Assembly: GCF_900187225.1 (NCBI RefSeq)
Contig: NZ_LT906436.1
Coordinates: forward strand, 1,984,001-2,048,000
Length of the DNA: 64,000 nucleotides
Source: Listeria monocytogenes
Lineage (GTDB): Bacteria; Bacillota; Bacilli; Lactobacillales; Listeriaceae
Reading direction: 5' to 3'
Shown piece after piece: positions 16,186 to 25,005 of the stretch. The notes under the pieces were generated by a model that was given only the letters and a program-made list of their open reading frames with translations, did not search any database and was not told the DNA's origin. A program made the position numbers and the translations under genes. Position 1 is the first letter of the stretch. Each line of letters starts with the position of its first letter.

Positions 16186-17454
16186 TTAAAGTGCTATTCC
16201 AAATAATGCTCCAATTAATCGAATAATGACGATAACAATGATTGCATCCGTCGAAGCAAACCATAATCCTTGAATGCCATAACCATCTAATCCTAAAATT
16301 GGATAAGCAATTGCTACAATCATTTGAAAAATAAATCCTAATAATAAACCAGCAATAATGGCTCCTCGTCTACCACCCATTGCATTTCCAAATACACCAG
16401 CCGCTCCGCCCATAAAAAACAATCCGATAACAGACGGAAGTACGACAACGGGAAGCATGGTAGAAACTAGTGTCGCTCCAAGCCCTCCAACTACTGCGCA
16501 TAAAAAACCAATGGTCGTTGCAGTAGGTGCGAATGAATAGAAAACGGGAACATCAAGAGCTGGAATTGCGCCGGGAACAATTTTCTCGCTAATACCTTTA
16601 AACGCTGGAACTAATTCACCTAAAAACATCCGGACCCCTTGAAGTAGTATCAATATTCCGACAACAAAAGTGAATGCTTGCAATATTGCGAATAATACAT
16701 TACTTTGTGTGCCAGCTAATTCTTTCATCACCGGTTCATCCACAAAGAAAGAAGTAAATATATAAATCACTGCCATAACAATCCCCATTAAAACAGACAT
16801 TTCTTTCAAAAAATCTAGTTTTTTAGGTACTTTTAAGTCTTCTGTAGAATTAGCTTTATTTCCTAATTTCCCTCCAAGCCAACCGGTCGCCCAGACAAGG
16901 GAACTGCCCCAAAAGCCAAAACCGACTTGATCATTTCCTGTCACTTTGCGTACAAAAGGTTGTGCGAGTGCTGGAAAAACAATACTCGAAATACCCTGTG
17001 CGATAGAACCAAACAAAATAATTTGCCAGCTATTAAAGCCCATTTGATCGAATACTATGGCCATTGTAGCTGCGAAGGAAAACATCATATGCCCTGTTAA
17101 GAAAATATATTTCCATCTGGTTGTTCTAGCAAGAATAACATTAATAATAAAACCAAATACAAGAATTAAAGACGTTTCCGTTCCTAAAATTTGCTGGACA
17201 GCAGCTGCAATAGCATTATCTTCTGCAACCACCCCTTTAAGTTGAAAAGCATTTTCAAACATTGTGCTAAATGGAATTAAACTTCCAACAATAATCGCGG
17301 ATCCCTGTTGTAGCATAATAAAACCAAAAATCGTTTTTAATGTTCCTTTTACAATATCAGAACCGGTTTTCCTTAAGGCAATTAACCCAATAGCGGCTAT
17401 AATTCCTAAAATAAAAGCTGGCGTAGAAAAAATTTCTGTGATGAAAGTAAGCAT
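16186..17454 (-). CDS. PTS EIIC, ascorbate (UlaA/SgaT) family
   Basis: An integral membrane protein of 422 residues with about ten to eleven helices. It matches the UlaA family: LARTTRWKYIFLTGHMMF, FWGSSLVWATGWLGGKLGNK and VFYSFAPTATTIGFLCA. The ATG at 17454 is six bases after GGAGG; the ATG at 17460 directly abuts it and is unlikely. It moves and phosphorylates its substrate together with the EIIB and EIIA encoded just upstream. UlaA itself takes L-ascorbate, but the enzymes here differ from the ula pathway. Confidence 0.88.
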   Translation of the reverse strand: MLTFITEIFSTPAFILGIIAAIGLIALRKTGSDIVKGTLKTIFGFIMLQQGSAIIVGSLIPFSTMFENAFQLKGVVAEDNAIAAAVQQILGTETSLILVFGFIINVILARTTRWKYIFLTGHMMFSFAATMAIVFDQMGFNSWQIILFGSIAQGISSIVFPALAQPFVRKVTGNDQVGFGFWGSSLVWATGWLGGKLGNKANSTEDLKVPKKLDFLKEMSVLMGIVMAVIYIFTSFFVDEPVMKELAGTQSNVLFAILQAFTFVVGILILLQGVRMFLGELVPAFKGISEKIVPGAIPALDVPVFYSFAPTATTIGFLCAVVGGLGATLVSTMLPVVVLPSVIGLFFMGGAAGVFGNAMGGRRGAIIAGLLLGFIFQMIVAIAYPILGLDGYGIQGLWFASTDAIIVIVIIRLIGALFGIAL

Positions 17455-17469
17455 CTTCATCCTCCTTTT

Positions 17470-17751
17470 TTATGAAGCAAAGTATTGTTTGATAGCTGGC
17501 AAAACTTTTTCTTCTATTTCTTTTTTATCGAGAATATTAATGATTGGGACAACTTTGACTTCTTCCTCTGCTAATTCTTTGGCTATTTCACTGGAAGCAA
17601 CAATCATGTCGCACTTTCTCCCCTTCGCACTACTTAAATCCGTTGCCTCCCCTCCAACTGTAAAGCCATGTTTTTTTGCCATATCTTGAATTTCCATGAG
17701 TAACATCAAGCTAGTTCCAAATCCCATTCCGCAAACCGTTAAAATTTCCAC
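17470..17751 (-). CDS. PTS EIIB, ascorbate/galactitol type
   Basis: A 93-residue soluble protein with the P-loop-like active site VCGMGFGTS; Cys7 accepts phosphate from EIIA. The start is a GTG at 17751 that shares one base with the EIIA stop (TAGTG), seven bases behind AAGGAGG, so the two are translationally coupled. It is followed 15 bases later by the EIIC gene. Confidence 0.88.
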   Translation of the reverse strand: MEILTVCGMGFGTSLMLLMEIQDMAKKHGFTVGGEATDLSSAKGRKCDMIVASSEIAKELAEEEVKVVPIINILDKKEIEEKVLPAIKQYFAS

Positions 17752-18194
17752 TATTTTTCCTCCTTATTAATGGTGCATAAGATTTCCGCTTTATCGGTAC
17801 TTGTTTTTAATCTTTTTAATTTATCTTCATCGGTTAATAATTCACTAAGCGCTTGGAGCATTTTGATGTGGAAATTGGTATCTACACCTCCAATTGCGAT
17901 AACCAGACTCACATCGTCATTGGCTGGGTGCCCAAATTTAATCGGTTTTTTCAAACGAACAATTGACATGCATTGTTTTTTCACCCCGTGTTCGGGCCGC
18001 GCATGTGGAATTGCAATATGTGGTGCTAGGACTATATAAGGACCTAATTTTTCATAACTAGCTACCATTGCATCTACATAATCAGATGAAGCGCTTTCAG
18101 TTTTTACTAAGAGATTTCCGGCAGCTCTGATAGCATCTACCGGACTTTCTACCTCCACATCCAATTCAATTTGTTCTAAAGTAATTGGTAACAA
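17751..18194 (-). CDS. PTS EIIA, mannitol/fructose-type domain (UlaC-like)
   Basis: A 147-residue EIIA of the PTS_EIIA_2 fold. The active His is probably His64 in HIAIPHARPEHG. The start is a TTG at 18194, eight bases behind GGAGG. It is phosphorylated by HPr and passes phosphate to the EIIB encoded next. It is the first structural gene after the GntR regulator, 17 bases downstream. Confidence 0.85.
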   Translation of the reverse strand: MLPITLEQIELDVEVESPVDAIRAAGNLLVKTESASSDYVDAMVASYEKLGPYIVLAPHIAIPHARPEHGVKKQCMSIVRLKKPIKFGHPANDDVSLVIAIGGVDTNFHIKMLQALSELLTDEDKLKRLKTSTDKAEILCTINKEEK

Positions 18195-18211
18195 TATGAC
18201 TTCCTCCTTTT

Positions 18212-18961
18212 CTATATGATATGTTTTTTAGTTCTACCTTCTAATTCAGCCAAATATTGGTACCTATCTCCGCGAGCTACCATATCCACCACTTCCACTG
18301 GGGTATTGCCTTTCATATAGGAAGTACGTCGCACATGAAGCACCGCAGAGTCTTCTGGAACTGCAAGCAAGGCAGATTCAATCGGGGTAGATAATCTTGC
18401 TGTAATAATTTCATCTGCATGTACTAAACTAATATGATAAATTTCTTCCAAATCATGGTAAAGGGAATCTGATTTCAAACCATTCTCTAATAAACCAGGA
18501 ACATATTTGGCGCGTAAATAATTAATCATAATTGCAACAGGTTCACCATCAATTTCTCTCACGCGTCTAATACAAGTTACTTCTTCATGCTTGCCTAATT
18601 GGAGTGCTGTACGAATTTTTTTTGACGGGATTGCTGCAGAAATTTCTACACTGATAGTCTTAGATTCTTTATGTTGTAGTTTCATTTCCTCTGACCAACT
18701 AAAAATCCGTCCAAGTCCTTGTGTAGTCTTTGTTTGACTCACAAATGTTCCTTTTCCTTGTTGTTTACTTACAATTCCCTCATTTACCAGCTCTTCTATC
18801 GCTTTTCGAACTGTCATCCTGCTAACATGATACATCTTTTCAATTTCTGTTTCTGTCAAAAGTAAATCTCCAACAGACATATCTTGTTCAATTTTCTCTT
18901 GTAGTTGATTTTTCAGTTGCATATAAAGTGGTGTAGAAGATGATTTATTTAATTTTTTCAT
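18212..18961 (-). CDS. GntR-family regulator (HutC/UTRA type)
   Basis: A 249-residue protein with an N-terminal winged helix (about 10-72; VSRMTVRKAIEELVNEGIVS is the recognition region) and a C-terminal UTRA effector domain (about 95-240). It is the first gene of the PTS-lactonase-aldolase operon. Repeated TTATAAC motifs around the promoter are its probable operators. UTRA domains usually bind a sugar phosphate, so induction by the imported phosphorylated substrate is inferred. Confidence 0.85.
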   Translation of the reverse strand: MKKLNKSSSTPLYMQLKNQLQEKIEQDMSVGDLLLTETEIEKMYHVSRMTVRKAIEELVNEGIVSKQQGKGTFVSQTKTTQGLGRIFSWSEEMKLQHKESKTISVEISAAIPSKKIRTALQLGKHEEVTCIRRVREIDGEPVAIMINYLRAKYVPGLLENGLKSDSLYHDLEEIYHISLVHADEIITARLSTPIESALLAVPEDSAVLHVRRTSYMKGNTPVEVVDMVARGDRYQYLAELEGRTKKHII

Positions 18962-19000
18962 ATTAGTTCCATTCCTCCCGAAAAGTTATCTTTTGATTCA

Positions 19001-19104
19001 TTATAACATTTGCAATAATATAATCAAGAAACATTATAACCTTTCGTCATTTTCAGTGTATAACATCATAATGAATTAGTCAAGATTTTTTTAAAGGTTA
19101 TAAT
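19001..19104 (-). promoter_or_regulatory. promoter and repeated operator motifs of the GntR-PTS operon
   Basis: On the minus strand TTGACT (19083-19078) and TACACT (19060-19055) are 17 bases apart. ATTATAACCTTT (19033-19044) and its exact inverse AAAGGTTATAAT (19093-19104) bracket the promoter, about 60 bp apart. Further TTATAAC-like copies lie at 19001-19011 and 19058-19068. Such bracketing suggests DNA looping by the GntR protein. Confidence 0.65.
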
Positions 19105-19114
19105 CTATAAGCGT

Positions 19115-19149
19115 AAAAAAAGAAAAGGCTGGGTGTCCTTTTCTTTTTT
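19115..19149. terminator. terminator at the dinB 3' end
   Basis: AAAAAAGAAAAGG pairs with CCTTTTCTTTTTT around an eight-base loop. It overlaps the dinB stop codon and works for the minus strand; the A and T runs make it symmetrical. Confidence 0.8.
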
Positions 19150-20218
19150 AAAGTCCTTCTAAACGTAAATTTTCAAAATAAACGGGTTTTAAATTGGTTA
19201 CAGTAAGCCCAATCAACCGAATACTATCCTGACCAGTATAGCTTTCTCTTAAAAGAAGGGCTGCCGCTTGATAAATTTGACTTGCATCATTAGTATATTC
19301 GTTTAAAGTAAGGCGCTTAGTAATTGTTGTAAAGTCACTGTAGCGTAGTTTTAGTACTACCGTCTTACCGTGTTTTTGTAGTTTAATGAGCCGTTCTTCT
19401 ACTTTTTTGGCGAATTGCATGAGGCTTTGTTCGAGAACTCGGCTATCTAAGACATTAAATTCAAAAGTAGTTTCTTTACCGACGGATTTGCGATCACGAT
19501 GCGGATTCACAATGTTGTTAGAACGACCTCGAACATGTCGATATAAATGATATCCATGTTTGTGTAATTCGCGAATAAGGTCCCACTCGCTCCACTTCTT
19601 CAAATCCGCCCCTGTTTCAATTCCTAAACGATGCAATTTTTCTGCGGTTACTTTTCCTACCCCATAAAATTTAGTAACTGGTATTTGTTCTAAAAAGGCT
19701 TCTGCTTCTTCTGGTGCAACTACTGTAATGCCAGCAGGTTTTTTAAAATCAGAAGCGATTTTTGCGATAAATTTATTAAATGATACGCCGGCAGAAGCAG
19801 TCAGACCAAGCTCTTGGTAAATCGTTTGCTGGATCTCGCGTGCAACCATTGTGGCGGATTTCATTCCTTTTTTATTTTCAGTTACATCCAGATAAGCTTC
19901 ATCTAAAGAGAGCGGTTCGATAATATCCGTATATCTGGAAAAGATCTCGCGGATTTGATTAGAAACCTCTACATAATGAGCCATATTGCCGTGAATAAAA
20001 ATGCCATTCGGACAAAGTTTAGCAGCTTGCCTGGTGGGCATAGCTGAATGCACACCGAATTTGCGCGCTTCATAAGAACAAGTCGCAACAACTCCGCGTT
20101 TATTAGGGTCTCCACCAATAATAAGTGGCTTCCCTCGGAACTCAGGATGGTCGCGTTGTTCCACAGATGCATAAAAAGCGTCCATATCAATATGAATAAT
20201 TTTTCTACTCGTATCCAT
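19148..20218 (-). CDS. dinB: DNA polymerase IV (Y family)
   Basis: Error-prone translesion polymerase of 356 residues. Catalytic acidic residues lie in HIDMDAFYASVE (Asp11, Asp13) and SLDEAYLDVT (about 103-112). The thumb helix-hairpin-helix (KFYGVGKVTAEKLHRLGI) and the little-finger domain (about 240-345) are present. It lacks a clear C-terminal clamp-binding peptide of the QxxLF type, though the extreme end NLRLEGL could serve. It has its own promoter with a LexA box and belongs to the SOS response. Confidence 0.95.
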   Translation of the reverse strand: MDTSRKIIHIDMDAFYASVEQRDHPEFRGKPLIIGGDPNKRGVVATCSYEARKFGVHSAMPTRQAAKLCPNGIFIHGNMAHYVEVSNQIREIFSRYTDIIEPLSLDEAYLDVTENKKGMKSATMVAREIQQTIYQELGLTASAGVSFNKFIAKIASDFKKPAGITVVAPEEAEAFLEQIPVTKFYGVGKVTAEKLHRLGIETGADLKKWSEWDLIRELHKHGYHLYRHVRGRSNNIVNPHRDRKSVGKETTFEFNVLDSRVLEQSLMQFAKKVEERLIKLQKHGKTVVLKLRYSDFTTITKRLTLNEYTNDASQIYQAAALLLRESYTGQDSIRLIGLTVTNLKPVYFENLRLEGL

Positions 20219-20237
20219 AACTGCATCTCCCTCAAAA

Positions 20238-20286
20238 CGAACAAGCGTTCTTATTCAATTATAAAGGTTATCCTCATTAATTACAA
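20238..20286 (-). promoter_or_regulatory. dinB promoter with LexA (SOS) box
   Basis: On the minus strand TTGTAA (20286-20281) and TATAAT (20263-20258) are 17 bases apart. Immediately downstream, AGAACGCTTGTTCG (20251-20238) matches the Firmicutes LexA consensus CGAACn4GTTCG with one mismatch and covers the expected transcription start. Confidence 0.9.
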
Positions 20287-20318
20287 GAAAAAAATACCCT
20301 ATTTTCATAAGGTATTTT
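20286..20318 (-). terminator. terminator of the rnz-SDR operon
   Basis: On the minus strand AAAATACC (20318-20311) pairs with GGTATTTT (20298-20291), followed by further T residues. It lies between the SDR stop and the dinB promoter. Confidence 0.7.
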
Positions 20319-20326
20319 CTTCCGTT

Positions 20327-21118
20327 TTATTTCTTTAAAAACGCACCTTTACCGAAGAATTCGATAACTTGTGGCATTACTTGATAAAGTCGTGTTGCAA
20401 TGTTCATCACAAAAGGTAAATTGATTTCGCGGCGCTTAGTTCCCATAATTTGCACTGTTTTATGCGCAACTTTTTCTGGCTTTAACACTAATTTGCCAAC
20501 TGTTTCTAAATAGTTGCCTGATTTATCCGCTACATCGAAAAAGTTCGTGGCAATTGGACCAGGATTGATCGTTGTAACATTGATTTTATCTGGCATTAGT
20601 TCCAAACGAAGTGCATTTGAAAAACCTAAAACTGCATATTTCGTGGCTGAGTAAACGGTTGATTTTGGTGTAGCGATTTTAGCGGCTTGGGAGGCAATAT
20701 TAATAATATGTCCAGCTTTGCGCGCTTGCATTTGCGGTAAAATCAGTTGTGTGAGTTGAATTAAGCCAAGTACATTCGTATCAAACATTTTTTCAATTGT
20801 CTCAAATGGAATATCTATCGCGTTTTCAAATAAACCAAAACCTGCACAGTTGACTAATACATCAATTTGATACGATGCATTTATCTCTGCGCTGACTTGT
20901 TTCACTTGCTCAAAATCAGTCATATCTAAAGTAAAATAAGTCGCTTCTACTGAAAAATTATCATGTATATCTTTTTGTAACTCTATTAATTTTTTCGTAC
21001 TTCTAGCTGTTATAATAACATTACCACCGGACATAGCTACTTGTCTTGCGATTTCAGCTCCAAGACCGTTAGAAGCCCCAGTAATTAAAACCGTTTTATT
21101 CTTCAAAAAAGGGTTCAT
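20327..21118 (-). CDS. short-chain dehydrogenase/reductase
   Basis: A 263-residue Rossmann enzyme with the NAD(P) motif TGASNGLG (14-21) and active-site residues Ser in INIASQAAK and Tyr-x3-Lys in YSATKYA. The C-terminus is close to the DltE/YqjQ subgroup. It lies four bases behind rnz in the same operon, an arrangement also seen in Bacillus (yqjQ next to yqjK). The substrate is unknown. Confidence 0.85.
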   Translation of the reverse strand: MNPFLKNKTVLITGASNGLGAEIARQVAMSGGNVIITARSTKKLIELQKDIHDNFSVEATYFTLDMTDFEQVKQVSAEINASYQIDVLVNCAGFGLFENAIDIPFETIEKMFDTNVLGLIQLTQLILPQMQARKAGHIINIASQAAKIATPKSTVYSATKYAVLGFSNALRLELMPDKINVTTINPGPIATNFFDVADKSGNYLETVGKLVLKPEKVAHKTVQIMGTKRREINLPFVMNIATRLYQVMPQVIEFFGKGAFLKK

Positions 21119-21122
21119 TTTG

Positions 21123-22043
21123 TCACTCTCCTACTTGAAAAACAGCTAAATCATAAGCTATTTCAGTATTTTCAAAAATAGTTTTTGCTTCTATTAATAG
21201 TTCTTTACTTGCATCTCGATCATATCTTGAGCTGATATGGGTTAAAATTAATTTTTTGACATTGGCGGTTTTAGCAAGCTTGGCTGCTTGAAGCGTTGTC
21301 GAATGCATATATTCTCCTGCCATTTTTGCCTTATCGCCTTCAAATGTTGCTTCGTGAACCAAAATATCGGCATTCAATGCTAATTCTAGTTCACTACTGG
21401 TTTCTCTTGTATCACCAAAAATACTAATAATTTTCCCTTTTTGCGGCTCACCAATATAATTTTTACCATCAATGACGCGTCCATCAGCTAATGTTACGAT
21501 TTCGCCGTTTTTCAGCTTTTGAAAAACTGGTCCCGCTTCGACGCCGTCCGCTTTTAATTTTTCAGCATTGAGTGCACCTTGTTTATCTTTTTCGACAATA
21601 CGGTAACCAAAGCTACGTACCCCGTGATCAAGATCGTCAGCTGTAACTAAAAACATCTCATCTTCAAAAATGACACCTGGATCTATTTCTTCAAAATTAA
21701 TTTTATATGTAAGTCTTGTTCCACTGAGTCTTAAGGAAGTTTCGACATATTCTGCTATTCCGGCAGGACCGTAAATAGTCAAATTAGAGTCCCCTCCTTG
21801 AAAAGAACGACTACTTAATAAGCCTGGCAGTCCAAAAATATGATCTCCATGCATGTGAGTAATAAAGATTTTTTCTAGTTTACTTAGTTTAATTTGGCTT
21901 CGCATGATTTGGTGCTGTGTTGCTTCCCCGCAATCAAAAAGCCAAATTGCATTTCGTTCATTTAACATTGAAAGTGCGATGGATGTGACATTACGGCCTC
22001 GCGACGGTACGCCTGCTCCAGTTCCTAAAAAAACAAGTTCCAT
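21123..22043 (-). CDS. rnz: ribonuclease Z
   Basis: A metallo-beta-lactamase endonuclease that trims tRNA 3' ends. The zinc motif THMHGDH (His63, His65, Asp67, His68) and the later ligands in FGDTRE, VHEATF and LTHISSRYD are all present. The 306-residue length is normal for the short, long-exosite form. ATG at 22043 follows AAGGGAATGG. It is the first gene of a two-gene operon with the SDR. Confidence 0.95.
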   Translation of the reverse strand: MELVFLGTGAGVPSRGRNVTSIALSMLNERNAIWLFDCGEATQHQIMRSQIKLSKLEKIFITHMHGDHIFGLPGLLSSRSFQGGDSNLTIYGPAGIAEYVETSLRLSGTRLTYKINFEEIDPGVIFEDEMFLVTADDLDHGVRSFGYRIVEKDKQGALNAEKLKADGVEAGPVFQKLKNGEIVTLADGRVIDGKNYIGEPQKGKIISIFGDTRETSSELELALNADILVHEATFEGDKAKMAGEYMHSTTLQAAKLAKTANVKKLILTHISSRYDRDASKELLIEAKTIFENTEIAYDLAVFQVGE

Positions 22044-22178
22044 TTTGTTCCATTCCCTTCTCAGTTCGTGTCTTATTTTATCACATTCTTAAACGAACAG
22101 GAAATAAACATTTTCATGCTAAAAACCCTTATAATTCAGAAATAACTGTCAAATTAAAAAAATATTCGAATCAAACAG

Positions 22179-22207
22179 TTGCACAAATGCTTCTTTATGG
22201 ATAAAAT
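22179..22207 (+). promoter_or_regulatory. zwf promoter
   Basis: TTGCAC (22179-22184) and TAAAAT (22202-22207) are 17 bases apart, giving a leader of about 130 bases. The leader contains a small hairpin CTAAGAA/TTCTTAG (about 22277-22295). No other element was recognised in the 299-base gap 22044-22342. Confidence 0.65.
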
Positions 22208-22342
22208 AGTATGGACTAATGAGGAAAATTAATAGCTCATTTAATAAGGCCTTTTTTTGTGGAGTCCTTTTCAAACTAAGAAATCTTTTTCTTAGCAGTT
22301 AATTTTTGCCATTAAGAGAATAAGAAAGAGGGTAAATGACGT

Positions 22343-23818
22343 ATGACAGATGAGTTAGAACAAAAAGCACTGATTACTATTTTTGGCGGTACGGGAGATT
22401 TGGCAAATCGCAAACTTTACCCTTCGCTATATCATTTGTACAGTAAGGGATCTCTTGGCGACAATTTTGCCGTTATTGGAACGGCTCGTCGTGAATGGAG
22501 TAACGATTTCTTCCGTGATAAAGTAAAAGAGTCTATCAAAGACATTGACGGTTCTGAAAAAGACGCAGATGCATTTGCTTCTCACTTCTACTATCAATCT
22601 CATGATGTGACAAATAAAGAATCTTATCTAACTTTAAAAGATTTATCTGATGAATTAGATGCAAAATACGAATTAGATGGCAATCGCCTTTTCTATCTTG
22701 CAATGGCGCCAAATTTCTTTGGAACTATCGCAAGTCGCATTAAATCTGAAGGTTTTGTAGATACAGACGGTTTCCATCGTTTAATTATCGAAAAACCATT
22801 CGGCCATGATTTAGCTAGTGCGGAAGAATTAAACAATTCACTTCGTCAAGCTTTCAAGGAAGATGAAATTTATCGTATTGACCATTATTTAGGAAAAGAA
22901 ATGATCCAAAATATCTCGGTTATTCGTTTTGCAAACTCCATCATTGAATCACTTTGGAATAATCGTTACATCGATAACATCCAAGTTACTTTAACTGAGG
23001 TACTTGGAGTGGAAGATCGTGGGCGTTATTACGATGAAAGTGGTGCGCTTCGAGACATGGTTCAAAACCATATCTTACAAATTGTTTCTTTACTTGCAAT
23101 GGAGCCACCGATTAACTTATCTACTCGCGAGATTCGTCATGAAAAAGTTCGCGCGCTTCGTTCTTTACGCGTTTTTGAAGGAAAAGAAGTGCATCAAAGC
23201 TTTATCCGTGGTCAATATGGTCCCGGTGAAGTCGATGGCAAAGAGTTAAAAGGTTATCGTCAAGAAGATAATGTGGATCCTCATTCCAATACGGAAACAT
23301 TTGTTGCAGCCAAGCTTGAAATCGATAATTTCCGCTGGGCTGGCGTACCATTTTACATTCGCACTGGTAAACGTCTTGCGAAGAAAACAACGCAAATTGC
23401 GATTCAGTTTAAAGATGTCCCACTAAACTTATTCGGGCAACAACAATCACTTGGTGGTAATGTGCTTGTTATTCATATCCAACCGGACGAAGGTATTACA
23501 CTTCATTTGAACGTAAAAGAACCTGGTCAAGGTATGGTTACGATGCCAGTCAACTTGAATTATATTCATTCCTCTCCAGACGGCATGAACACACCTGAGG
23601 CTTACGAAAAATTGATTCTAGACTGTCTTCGCGGTGACGCGACTTACTTCTCTCACTGGGATGAAGTATCGCTATCATGGAACTTTATCGACCATATAGC
23701 AGATGTTTGGACAAATACGAAAGATCATTTCCCGAACTACAAATCCGGTTCAATGGGGCCAAAAGAAGCAGACGACCTCATTCAACGCGACGGATTCCAG
23801 TGGTTCCCGATCGATTAA
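22343..23818 (+). CDS. zwf: glucose-6-phosphate 1-dehydrogenase
   Basis: A 491-residue enzyme of the oxidative pentose phosphate pathway, making NADPH and 6-phosphogluconolactone. The NADP motif GGTGDLANRKL (about 14-24) and the active-site RIDHYLGKE (about 177-185) are intact. The gene is monocistronic, with its own promoter and a strong terminator. The start ATG follows AGAGGG. Confidence 0.96.
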   Translation: MTDELEQKALITIFGGTGDLANRKLYPSLYHLYSKGSLGDNFAVIGTARREWSNDFFRDKVKESIKDIDGSEKDADAFASHFYYQSHDVTNKESYLTLKDLSDELDAKYELDGNRLFYLAMAPNFFGTIASRIKSEGFVDTDGFHRLIIEKPFGHDLASAEELNNSLRQAFKEDEIYRIDHYLGKEMIQNISVIRFANSIIESLWNNRYIDNIQVTLTEVLGVEDRGRYYDESGALRDMVQNHILQIVSLLAMEPPINLSTREIRHEKVRALRSLRVFEGKEVHQSFIRGQYGPGEVDGKELKGYRQEDNVDPHSNTETFVAAKLEIDNFRWAGVPFYIRTGKRLAKKTTQIAIQFKDVPLNLFGQQQSLGGNVLVIHIQPDEGITLHLNVKEPGQGMVTMPVNLNYIHSSPDGMNTPEAYEKLILDCLRGDATYFSHWDEVSLSWNFIDHIADVWTNTKDHFPNYKSGSMGPKEADDLIQRDGFQWFPID

Positions 23819-23821
23819 TCA

Positions 23822-23865
23822 AAAAACCAGAAATATGGCTACTCTAGCCTATTTCTGGTTTTCTT
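23822..23865 (+). terminator. terminator after zwf
   Basis: AAACCAGAAATA (23824-23835) pairs with TATTTCTGGTTT (23850-23861), extended inward by GGCT/AGCC, and ends in a T-rich tract. Confidence 0.9.
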
Positions 23866-23872
23866 TGTTTAC

Positions 23873-23900
23873 TTGCAAAAACCCCTATGCATGTTAGAAT
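23873..23900 (+). promoter_or_regulatory. promoter of the yueI-like gene
   Basis: TTGCAA (23873-23878) and TAGAAT (23895-23900) are 16 bases apart, 36 bases before the start codon. Confidence 0.6.
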
Positions 23901-23936
23901 AGAGAGGAAAACTAACTAATTAAAGGAGCTCATATA

Positions 23937-24368
23937 ATGGCTGAAAATATTGATGACTACTTAGAAAAAGGCATGTATGGGGCAAAAGAGATCAATCCCG
24001 CTGAGAAGAAGAAATATTTAGGAACTTACCGCGAACGTGTCTTAGTCGCACTCACAAAAGAAGAAGTTTTGACTCAAGAATATCTTCCAGAACTAGAAAA
24101 AGCAATACTAGAAAATAGTGACTCCAAGCTTCTCTTAAACGGATTACTCCATTATAATTCTTTACGCCCTTATATCAAATTAGCAGAAAAATGTAAACAT
24201 GAATTTTCGATTGTTACTCGTTTAGAAGGTGAAACAGATATTTACCTCGTCCTCGCCTGTCAAAAAGCGGTAAACAAGGAAGACATTCATTTATATAAAG
24301 AAGCAGAAGTAGAACAAGAAGAAGAACCTATCTCGTTACTTGAGAAGGTTCGTAAACTGTTTAATTAA
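23937..24368 (+). CDS. YueI family protein (DUF1694)
   Basis: A 143-residue soluble protein similar to YueI of Bacillus, a conserved Firmicutes family of unknown function. The stretches YLGTYRERVLVALTKEEV and LNGLLHYNSLRPYIKLAE are typical. The C-terminus is very acidic (EVEQEEEP) and ends in an amphipathic helix. The ATG follows AAAGGAG. A 45-residue membrane peptide follows 31 bases later, probably on the same message. Confidence 0.8.
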   Translation: MAENIDDYLEKGMYGAKEINPAEKKKYLGTYRERVLVALTKEEVLTQEYLPELEKAILENSDSKLLLNGLLHYNSLRPYIKLAEKCKHEFSIVTRLEGETDIYLVLACQKAVNKEDIHLYKEAEVEQEEEPISLLEKVRKLFN

Positions 24369-24399
24369 GTTTTCCGCTTACTATTTAGGAGGTCGATTT

Positions 24400-24537
24400 A
24401 TGCTACACATCATCACTCTGTCACTCGCTATTTTGATGGCGTTACAAACAATCTATTTCTTCATTCGTAAAAATGTCAATATGGGCGTTATGTTTTTACT
24501 CATAACAGCTGCACTTCTTTTACTCAGTACGATTTAA
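24400..24537 (+). CDS. 45-residue two-helix membrane peptide
   Basis: A small ORF starting MLHIITLSLAILMALQTIYF, with two hydrophobic helices (about 1-19 and 27-44) around a short basic loop IRKNVN. It has an excellent ribosome site, TAGGAGG, seven bases before the ATG. Its last 18 bases overlap the 3' end of the converging gene at 24520. Small peptides of this layout are found next to yueI-like genes in related genomes as I recall; the function is unknown. Confidence 0.65.
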   Translation: MLHIITLSLAILMALQTIYFFIRKNVNMGVMFLLITAALLLLSTI

Positions 24538-25005
24538 TGGAATTCCTGTTTCGACAGCTTGCTTTAAATTTTGCTGCATAACACCAATTCCAGATGCCCC
24601 GTCGAGTGGGAAACTAAATAATTGCTTACCAGCCGTAATGCTCGTTAATAACCCTCTGAACTTTTTGCCGCCTAACATCGGAATTGGTTCGGTAGGGTTT
24701 ATTTGTAATTTCTGCCACTGCTCCTTTAATTCCCCTAGCTGAATCGTATCCGCGCCAGTTCCTTTCATGGTGAAACGAACATCGTATGTTTTTGAAACAA
24801 TATCGTCCGGTCGTAAAAAACCATATTTGGGGGATAAAATTAAATATTCATTTGCAAATTGTTCCGCATAGGCTCTACTTAAACGATGAAATGTTCCAGT
24901 ATACACCTCGCTTGCTTTTACTGGACCTATATCAGGCAACTTATCCCATATTTTTGGTTTTCCTGATGCAATAATAATCAGGTTCGTTTTATTGGATATT
25001 CCCAC
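24520..25005 (-). CDS. DUF6884-like protein of unknown function
   Basis: A 161-residue protein. Residues 8-75 (LIIIASGKPKIWD, AYAEQFANEYLILSPKYGFL) resemble the DUF6884 domain, an alpha/beta fold seen in proteins related to tRNA-guanine transglycosylase-like folds. I do not assign an activity. The start is a GTG at 25005 inside the end of the GNAT gene (28-base overlap), behind AAGGAAGAG. The stop overlaps the converging small membrane gene, so the two messages are complementary at their ends. Confidence 0.55.
   Translation of the reverse strand: MGISNKTNLIIIASGKPKIWDKLPDIGPVKASEVYTGTFHRLSRAYAEQFANEYLILSPKYGFLRPDDIVSKTYDVRFTMKGTGADTIQLGELKEQWQKLQINPTEPIPMLGGKKFRGLLTSITAGKQLFSFPLDGASGIGVMQQNLKQAVETGIPLNRTE

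Noticed and set aside
23202-23390. Small ORFs in other frames inside zwf, ilvD, pdp, deoC, leuB and the mannosidase genes
   Set aside because: They lie wholly within well-supported genes, lack ribosome sites and show odd composition; they are shadow frames.
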